DNA of 33,485 nucleotides from a virus, in the IMG/VR virus record IMGVR_UViG_3300042869_001541, positions 1-33,485 of that record. One strand, written 5' to 3'. Below are positions 6,692 to 12,225 of the stretch, piece by piece; the first letter of the stretch is position 1; each line of letters starts with the position of its first letter. A program made the position numbers and the translations under genes. The notes under the pieces are model-generated. The model ran no database searches, was not told where the DNA came from, and was given only the letters and a program-made list of their open reading frames with translations.

Positions 6692-8041
6692 TTACTGCGC
6701 TGCAAGGATAGGAATCACGCGCCTAGCAGGAGGCGACTCCACGGTGCTTTTGGCCAGGCCAAAGATGTCCTTGCGCTCTGGCGGTAAATCGCCATCGATA
6801 AAGACCGGCATGCAACCCGTCAGATACTCAATGGCCGCCGCAAAGAACACCAGGTTGTCCGAATAGGCGGCGTCGCACCCAGCATCCCAAAGCGACCCTT
6901 CCAAAAACATGCACGAGCCTTTGCACATTTGCAGGACTGGGCAAGATGAGCAGCCATGACGCTGGCTCCAGTGCGTGGCGCTTTTCATGCGCACGGCGGA
7001 CAGGTCTGAAAGTTGACCGATCAAGTGACTTTGACCATTAGGAGCCGTAGCTGCGGCGCTCACGTTCTGACAAGTGACAACATTGCCTTTGAGATCGACA
7101 GCCAGGTTATGGCTTCGGTCCATGCCACATTTTTGTCCCAGCGCAGAGGCCGGTCGCTGGTAACGAATGGAATCAATGAAGTCTTGAATCTTCTGGTGAG
7201 TGATGTCAAAACGACTGGCAAGGCCGGTTCGAAGTTCGCCGAACCCTTGCCTTCGAAATTGGGCATGCTCTGCGGTGGTCTTGAAGATCGCCGCTAACCC
7301 ACCTTCATCGTAGGGGTCGATGAATGCACCTTCACCAATCTGAACATCAGATCCAAAGCGTTCTTGCAGCCAAATCTGGACCGCTGCTCTGCTCGTGTTT
7401 TGTCTGCTGATCATCGCGTTGATGCTGATGCGGCCCTGCGGATGGAGCCGCGCATAAAGATCCATGATGGCGGCACGCTTCTCTGGGTCGTCCAACGGGT
7501 CTGCGCCGCGTGCATGGTAGCCAGGACCATCATGGGAGAGCCCGACGACGAAGCCCATTCTGTCCAGCCACTCATTGGTCTCAATACTAAGCAACGATCC
7601 GTTGGTGATGATCAGGAACTCAGCATCCGGGTAGAGCACGCGCAGGCGCTCAGCCAAGGGCTTCAAGGTCTTGATATAGACCAGTGGTTCACCGCCCCAA
7701 AATTCAATACGCCCGGGAGCCTGGCTCAGGCTGGCGATCAACTGCTGCAGGAAGTCCTCCACATCCTCAGGGTTCGTACTTTCAGCGTGGGGCACAAAGC
7801 GCTGGCTGCAGTAGTTGCACTCGTAGTTGCAGGACAAGCCGAGGCTGATTTTGAGGGTCTTGATCAGGCCTTTTCGGCCTGGCTGGGTGGTGCTCACGAC
7901 CGTGGCGTCCTGAAACGTTTTGGGATTGACTTCCAGTACGGGGGACAAATCTCCCCAAGTCAGGCTGCTGGTCTGGTTGTCGTAATGCAACTCGCGTTCC
8001 GTGTTATCCGGCGCAATTAGCTTGATCTGGAACTTCGCCAT
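6692..8041 (-). CDS. Radical SAM/SPASM peptide-modifying enzyme
   Basis: 449 residues. A radical SAM core begins with C-N-Y-E-C-N-Y-C (Cys71, 75, 78), which binds the [4Fe-4S] cluster that cleaves S-adenosylmethionine; F-W-G-G-E-P (114-119) is the usual GGE motif. The C-terminus is a full SPASM domain: Cys315, G-x4-C334, then C374-x2-C377-x5-C383-x3-C387 and Cys399, enough for two auxiliary clusters. Such enzymes usually modify peptides or proteins (thioether, C-C or epimer formation, sulfatase maturation). The start (ATG 8041, GGAGG 7 nt upstream) overlaps the oxygenase stop. It is the last gene of an operon led by a tail-fibre-like protein with a Cys-rich end, which I infer to be its substrate. 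A radical SAM maturase among tail genes is unusual. Confidence 0.93.
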   Translation of the reverse strand: MAKFQIKLIAPDNTERELHYDNQTSSLTWGDLSPVLEVNPKTFQDATVVSTTQPGRKGLIKTLKISLGLSCNYECNYCSQRFVPHAESTNPEDVEDFLQQLIASLSQAPGRIEFWGGEPLVYIKTLKPLAERLRVLYPDAEFLIITNGSLLSIETNEWLDRMGFVVGLSHDGPGYHARGADPLDDPEKRAAIMDLYARLHPQGRISINAMISRQNTSRAAVQIWLQERFGSDVQIGEGAFIDPYDEGGLAAIFKTTAEHAQFRRQGFGELRTGLASRFDITHQKIQDFIDSIRYQRPASALGQKCGMDRSHNLAVDLKGNVVTCQNVSAAATAPNGQSHLIGQLSDLSAVRMKSATHWSQRHGCSSCPVLQMCKGSCMFLEGSLWDAGCDAAYSDNLVFFAAAIEYLTGCMPVFIDGDLPPERKDIFGLAKSTVESPPARRVIPILAAQ

Positions 8042-8598
8042 CAGAGAACCTCCATCTCAAGATGAATTTCTACGCTGGGACGCTCGCCCAAGTAGACGTG
8101 CCCGAAGTGCAGCAAGTGGCTCGGAAACACCAGCAGCAAATCAGGATGAGGATCAACCATGACCACGCGGCCCTCACCGGGCAGCGCCTTGCTTCCAAAA
8201 GGTCCGATTGGGCTTTGCAAAACAAGTGAACCATCGTACTCACCTCGAGCGTGATCAGGATGAGCATCCCCATCAATCCAGTAAACGGCAGACAGGTGCG
8301 CCGACTCCACATGGGGCGGTACGAAGTCGCCTTTGAACTGGACCAACTCTCTGCCGGTGATGGTTGCGACATCAATGCCAAAAGCTTCGCTCGTCACGGC
8401 TCTGATTCGAGCGAACAGGTCTGCAAATACAGGATCCATGGATTCGAGTGACTCGCGGGTCGAGCGGCTCCAAGGTTTTCTCTTGGAGTTGAGTTCGCCA
8501 TAAACGGCGAGCGTCTTGTCCTTAAGGACCTGGCGCTCCTCATCCGTCAATCCAAGTTGGGTGCGAAAGACCGGAGTTGGGAAAAGCAGTTGCATCAT
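8041..8598 (-). CDS. 2OG-Fe(II) oxygenase-like protein
   Basis: 185 residues. It resembles small putative 2-oxoglutarate/Fe(II) oxygenases of the double-stranded beta-helix fold: P-P-H-V-E (metal ligands His96 and Glu98) with L-S-A-V-Y-W just after, a G-S-L-V-L-Q strand, and F-P-S-H-L-L-H-F-G with the distal His164. It then has R-P-S-V-E-I, where Arg173 would bind 2-oxoglutarate. The likely reaction is hydroxylation of a protein or peptide side chain. It is coupled by 4-nt overlaps to the gene before it and the radical SAM gene after it, so the two enzymes probably act in one pathway on a tail protein. The substrate is unknown. HxE instead of HxD is a tolerated variation. Confidence 0.8.
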   Translation of the reverse strand: MMQLLFPTPVFRTQLGLTDEERQVLKDKTLAVYGELNSKRKPWSRSTRESLESMDPVFADLFARIRAVTSEAFGIDVATITGRELVQFKGDFVPPHVESAHLSAVYWIDGDAHPDHARGEYDGSLVLQSPIGPFGSKALPGEGRVVMVDPHPDLLLVFPSHLLHFGHVYLGERPSVEIHLEMEVL

Positions 8599-9386
8599 GC
8601 GGCCACCACCGCAATCCGCGCGTCTTCTGCACCTGGGAAATACTTCCAGCCAAACTTCACCCGGATTTCATCACCAGCAGACATGCCTGCTGCGGACACG
8701 GGAACGGTAGCCAATCCATGGGTTGCACGAACTCGTGCGAACGGCACCAGCCCGCTCACGGCTTCAAGGTAGACAACAGCCTCTCTGTCAAGCAGTTGCC
8801 CTGCCACATCCTCAATGCGCAATGCGATGGAGGCACTGCTGCCCACTGGAACACTGGCAGGCGCTTGCACATGAATAAACGGAAACGCCATGGTGCGAAC
8901 AGCTCCGCTGCTGGCCGCTTCGCTCCAAACGAGCGCGCAGTGCTCATCGACCTGAATGTTGGCGTCTGTCGCCTGCGCGTTGAGGTTCACCGTGATAAAT
9001 AGCTCATCATCACTGGCCGTTGCAAATGGCACGTTGATGCCCACCAGAAGATTTCTCTTGAGGCGTTGGGCGTAATCGACAGCTGTTTCGCGATTGGGGA
9101 GTGTTTCTGGATACAGCGCAAAGACAGGAAGAAACGCCCCGGCATGAACAGCCACAAAGTAAGTCTGGTGATCGCACCAGTCGTAGCGCTTGCGCAGATC
9201 GGCGATGTTGACAACCACGGACTCGATCAACGACAAGCCTGTATCGCCACTAGTCGCATCATCTGTCGCAAGCTCAGGCAGGTACAAGGACACGCTCAGG
9301 TCACTGGTGGCGGGGTCGAAGCCGAGGTGAACGGTGGGTTGGAATTGGGGATGGATTTGTGCGTTGCGCACTGCAATGATTTTCAT
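8595..9386 (-). CDS. Unknown tail-associated protein with a C-terminal Ig-like domain
   Basis: 263 residues from ATG 9386 (AAGGA 8 nt upstream). The first ~165 residues are an unrecognised alpha/beta domain with a W-C-D-H-Q-T-Y-F stretch. The last ~90 (P-A-S-V-P-V-G-S-S-A-S-I-A-L-R onward) look like a bacterial Ig-like beta-sandwich, common in virion surface proteins. It starts 12 nt after the Cys-rich fibre gene and its stop overlaps the oxygenase start. It may be a fibre chaperone, adaptor or recognition protein for the modification enzymes; this rests on position. Confidence 0.7.
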   Translation of the reverse strand: MKIIAVRNAQIHPQFQPTVHLGFDPATSDLSVSLYLPELATDDATSGDTGLSLIESVVVNIADLRKRYDWCDHQTYFVAVHAGAFLPVFALYPETLPNRETAVDYAQRLKRNLLVGINVPFATASDDELFITVNLNAQATDANIQVDEHCALVWSEAASSGAVRTMAFPFIHVQAPASVPVGSSASIALRIEDVAGQLLDREAVVYLEAVSGLVPFARVRATHGLATVPVSAAGMSAGDEIRVKFGWKYFPGAEDARIAVVAA

Positions 9387-9397
9387 GAGCGGTGTCC

Positions 9398-10009
9398 TTA
9401 GCAGCAGCAATCGCAGTTGCAATTGCAGTTCGTGTTTCGATAAATGCGCACCGTGTTATCGGTGGCGACTTGAACCAATGCGTTGACAGCCAACGCGCCA
9501 CCGATACCGTCACCAACGTTTCCGCTGTACTGAAATGCCGCTACTGCAGTTGGTCGTCCACTCACACCTGTCCAGGGCACGCTGCCTGCACTGCCCGCAT
9601 AGTTCACCGAGAAGTTCGAGGGGTTGTAGACATAGAAGTTAGTTCCATCGTTGCCTCCCCAAAGCCAAGTTGGCTGCCCCGCCTGGCCAGACCAGTTGTA
9701 AGTGCCCGCGCCAGCAGTTGAATTAAGCTGACTTGCAGTTGCAGCGTTTCCACTCACGCTGATCGGCCAAGTACCCGAAGCTCCAGTGCCACCGGGTTGC
9801 GGTGGCGTGAAACCGAGAGCGGCAATCACCTGCGCATAGGTCGGTGCTGTGGCGTTGATCACACCCAGCGCTGTGCGAGCTGTTGCGGCTGTACCGTCCG
9901 AGCCCAGCAGCCCAGTGAGGTAGTCGTTCAAAGAATCAAGGGCAGTCTTGAACTGCCCTTGGGTAACTGTTGAACCAGTGAAGCTGGCTTTGGATGGAAT
10001 CGCTGTCAT
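9398..10009 (-). CDS. Tail-fibre-like protein ending in a Cys-rich tail (NCNCNCDCCC)
   Basis: 203 residues. The N-terminus (Q-F-K-T-A-L-D-S-L-N-D-Y-L, A-A-T-A-R-T-A-L-G-V) and the Gly/Ser/Asn-rich middle (V-S-G-N-A-A-T-A, N-F-Y-V-Y-N-P-S-N-F) are typical of short tail fibres. The C-terminus is odd: after R-I-Y-R-N-T the protein ends N-C-N-C-N-C-D-C-C-C, six Cys in ten residues. There are no other Cys in the protein. Three genes downstream encode the Ig-like protein, an oxygenase-like protein and a radical SAM/SPASM enzyme. By analogy with RiPP precursors the Cys tail is a likely modification target. It could instead bind metal or form disulfides at the fibre tip. Confidence 0.82.
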   Translation of the reverse strand: MTAIPSKASFTGSTVTQGQFKTALDSLNDYLTGLLGSDGTAATARTALGVINATAPTYAQVIAALGFTPPQPGGTGASGTWPISVSGNAATASQLNSTAGAGTYNWSGQAGQPTWLWGGNDGTNFYVYNPSNFSVNYAGSAGSVPWTGVSGRPTAVAAFQYSGNVGDGIGGALAVNALVQVATDNTVRIYRNTNCNCNCDCCC

Positions 10010-10021
10010 AAATGCCTCCGG

Positions 10022-10216
10022 TTATTTCCACATAGGCGCGGAGTCCCCCTGACCCGGCACATAGCCAGGCACAAAGGTGACGATCACGCCGTCTGCGCGT
10101 TTGAGATAAATCTTTCCGTCCGCCACGTTGAGTACCAACTCACCCAGCGTGACTTGCGCAGCGGTGGGTACGGCGGCTGCCGTGCTGCTGCGCTTGTGCA
10201 GGATGGTGTTGGCCAT
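10022..10216 (-). CDS. Small fibre-anchor-like phage protein
   Basis: 64 residues. The N-terminal pattern M-A-N-T-I-L-H-K-R-S-S-T with L-G-E-L-V-L-N-V-A-D-G-K-I-Y-L-K matches the short anchor module at the start of many phage tail-fibre proteins, including the 481-residue fibre just upstream (N-L-I-Q-I-K-R-S-A-T, V-G-E-L-A-W). It ends P-M-W-K without a fibre shaft. It may be a stand-alone anchor, a fibre cap, or what is left of a longer fibre. Spacing of 2 nt to the upstream gene and 12 nt to the downstream gene puts it in the fibre operon. Confidence 0.7.
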   Translation of the reverse strand: MANTILHKRSSTAAAVPTAAQVTLGELVLNVADGKIYLKRADGVIVTFVPGYVPGQGDSAPMWK

Positions 10217-10218
10217 GG

Positions 10219-11664
10219 TTAGAACGACCCTCCGTCAATCGTGGCGCTCGTGGACAAAGCGTCCGTGATACCAAAGCCCGAAAGAGTCGTGGGTTTGCCG
10301 CTGACGCTGGTCCAAGCAGGCGTGATAGTTACAGCCGTACCGATGGCAGTCACACGACCCTTGGCATCAACCGTGATGGGGGAAACCGCAGTGGCGCTGC
10401 TGTTGTAGGTGCCAGCGGTCACGCCACTCGCTGCCAAAGTGAGTGCCATGGATGTCGTGCCCGATCCCGTGACGTCGCCCGAAACCGTGATGTTCTGGTT
10501 AGCGGTTATGTAGCCGGGGTTGGACCCGGCCGTTACCCGACCGGTGGTATCCACCGTCATGCTGGAATAAGTGCCCGCAGTGACACCTGTCGCAGTGATC
10601 GAGAGCGTGTTGCCGGTCTTGGTTAGACCTGTACCCGCTGTAAGTTGACCAAGCCCGTTGAATTGCTGGAATGTCAGCGCTGTGGTGCCTAGAGTGATAG
10701 TTCCATTGGTTGCCAGAACCCAGCCGGAATCGGCGTAGCTGGTACCTTCTTCAACAAAGACATAAAGGCCCGACGTTAATTCGCCGCCGGGTGTGTTGTC
10801 AGCATCCGCTGATCGAGCCCATGCGCCTGCCGCCACAACATACAGGCCGTTTTGCGCACCTGCGGTTTGGTCCTTGACCAGCACCCGATCTCCAGCAACC
10901 AACAGCACACCATCAATGGTCTGAATACCAGACAAGGTAATGTTTGCCGTCGTGGTGGCGCGAACCGAGGCTTTGAAATCAAGGCCAGTGATGGCGTTGT
11001 CCACATACTGCTTTGTTGCTGCATGCAAGGCGTTAGTGGGGTCAGCAGCCAGCGTCAATGCGCCGGTAAGCGTTCCACCAGTAAGCGCCAGTGCATCAGT
11101 GATGCCGTAGCCAGACAAGGTGGTGGGTTTGCTCGTCACGCTCGACCAGGCCGGTGTCAAAGTGACCGCTGCACCTGTGCCCGTGATTCGGCCCTTGGCA
11201 TCTACCGTCAACGGTGTGATGGCGGTGGTGCCGTTGTTGTAAGTTCCAGCCGTTACACCACTGCTGGCCAAGGTCAGCGCAATCGCTGTCGTTCCTGTGC
11301 CCGTGGCATCACCAGAAACGGTGATGTTCTGGTTTGCAGTGAGGTATCCGGGATTGCTGCCACCAGTCACGCGCCCTTTGGCATCTACAGTGACGTTGGA
11401 ATAACTGCCTGCTGTGACACCACTTGCAGCTAAAGCCAGCACCAAGCCACCTGACAAAGTTCCAGTTCCTGTGGCGTCTCCACTGATTGCGAAGCTGTCA
11501 GACTTCTTAGCAAAGACCCCCGAGCCTGCAGCCGCTGTGACAACGCTTCCGGACTCTCCGATGAACAGCGTCTTACTGACTTCGGACCAGGCCAGTTCAC
11601 CCACTGCAAGTGTGGGCGGTGTGGCGGTGGTGGCTGACCGTTTGATTTGTATAAGGTTGGGCAT
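10219..11664 (-). CDS. Phage tail fibre protein with duplicated module
   Basis: 481 residues from ATG 11664 (GGAG 6 nt upstream). The N-terminal anchor (residues 1-45) is followed by Gly/Thr/Ser-rich repeats. A ~112-residue module (81-192: T-V-D-A-K-G-R-V-T, N-Q-N-I-T-V-S-G-D, P-T-T-L-S-G-Y-G-I-T-D-A-L) recurs at 359-470. Between them is a region common in phage fibres (T-N-A-L-H-A-A-T-K-Q-Y-V-D, G-D-R-V-L-V-K-D-Q-T). These proteins trimerise and contact the host surface. It has no tip enzyme domain and no intramolecular chaperone, so the true tip may be one of the smaller proteins downstream. Confidence 0.9.
   Translation of the reverse strand: MPNLIQIKRSATTATPPTLAVGELAWSEVSKTLFIGESGSVVTAAAGSGVFAKKSDSFAISGDATGTGTLSGGLVLALAASGVTAGSYSNVTVDAKGRVTGGSNPGYLTANQNITVSGDATGTGTTAIALTLASSGVTAGTYNNGTTAITPLTVDAKGRITGTGAAVTLTPAWSSVTSKPTTLSGYGITDALALTGGTLTGALTLAADPTNALHAATKQYVDNAITGLDFKASVRATTTANITLSGIQTIDGVLLVAGDRVLVKDQTAGAQNGLYVVAAGAWARSADADNTPGGELTSGLYVFVEEGTSYADSGWVLATNGTITLGTTALTFQQFNGLGQLTAGTGLTKTGNTLSITATGVTAGTYSSMTVDTTGRVTAGSNPGYITANQNITVSGDVTGSGTTSMALTLAASGVTAGTYNSSATAVSPITVDAKGRVTAIGTAVTITPAWTSVSGKPTTLSGFGITDALSTSATIDGGSF
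10255..10590 (-). repeat. Second copy of the duplicated tail-fibre module
   Basis: Encodes residues 359-470 of the fibre and matches the segment at 11089-11424 (residues 81-192) along its whole length. Shared landmarks are N-P-G-Y-(L/I)-T-A-N-Q-N-I-T-V-S-G-D and K-P-T-T-L-S-G-(Y/F)-G-I-T-D-A-L. The copies have diverged at both DNA and protein level, so the duplication is old or under selection. Confidence 0.75.
11089..11424 (-). repeat. First copy of the duplicated tail-fibre module
   Basis: Encodes residues 81-192 of the fibre; partner of 10255-10590. The two copies flank the A-A-T-K-Q-Y-V-D central region, so the fibre is built as module, centre, module. Confidence 0.75.
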
Positions 11665-11682
11665 GAGGTTCTCCGTTGAAAT

Positions 11683-11871
11683 TTAGAAATAGCCCGCGTC
11701 CAGGGCCAAGACAGTGACATCAGGTAATGGGCCAGGCGGACCGACCGCACCCTGATCGCCCTTTGGACCTTGTGGCCCAGGAACTGTGAGCGTGACTTCG
11801 ACTGAAGTGCTGTCCCATTGCGGCTCTAAGCTCAAGCTGACTTCGGTGGTGGATGTGATCGAGGTGGTCAT
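11683..11871 (-). CDS. Small protein with collagen-like Gly-X-Y repeat
   Basis: 62 residues. A Ser/Thr-rich N-terminal half is followed by about six Gly-X-Y triplets (G-P-Q, G-P-K, G-D-Q, G-A-V, G-P-P, G-P-L) and a short tail ending A-G-Y-F. Collagen-like triplets occur in phage fibre and baseplate proteins, where they trimerise. It sits between a baseplate-like protein and the main fibre, with 14 and 18 nt gaps, in line with a linker or collar role. Confidence 0.7.
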   Translation of the reverse strand: MTTSITSTTEVSLSLEPQWDSTSVEVTLTVPGPQGPKGDQGAVGPPGPLPDVTVLALDAGYF

Positions 11872-11885
11872 AGGTCAGGCTCCAA

Positions 11886-12224
11886 TTACTGACTCACATC
11901 GGGCACTACGGGCACGATGAATGTTTCTGTCGATCGCACCATCCCTCCGTCATGCACTTCGACATCGCAGTAAAGATTAGCTGGTGCCGGGAACGATGCG
12001 GACTGGGCAGGATCGACGAGCGAAAGATAGAAGCGCCCCGGATTCAAGGTCTGGTCAGGATCAATTGCCGCAGAGAGGTTGGCGACCAAAGCACCGACAC
12101 TCGTGCGCAGTTGGGAACGAATGGTTTGGGCACTCAGCTGGCTCGCCACACCGTTGATGCGGTAAACACCAGACAAAGCGAAGGTATCGCCCCGCTTGAA
12201 CGGGGGCGTTATTTGTGCAGTCAT
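11886..12224 (-). CDS. Baseplate/tail-tip accessory protein (BppU-N-like)
   Basis: 112 residues from ATG 12224, with AAGGA 7 nt upstream inside the last codons of the J-like gene; the longer frame upstream is antisense or overlap. It resembles the small beta-rich N-terminal domain of baseplate upper proteins: R-G-D-T-F-A-L-S-G near the start, I-R-S-Q-L-R-T-S, L-N-P-G-R-F-Y-L-S-L, Y-C-D-V-E-V-H-D-G-G, then S-T-E-T-F-I-V-P-V. Likely an adaptor between tip and fibres. Confidence 0.7.
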   Translation of the reverse strand: MTAQITPPFKRGDTFALSGVYRINGVASQLSAQTIRSQLRTSVGALVANLSAAIDPDQTLNPGRFYLSLVDPAQSASFPAPANLYCDVEVHDGGMVRSTETFIVPVVPDVSQ

Positions 12225-12225
12225 T

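Noticed and set aside
7364-8020. 218-codon plus-strand ORF inside the radical SAM gene
   Set aside because: Antisense to a protein with all radical SAM and SPASM motifs.
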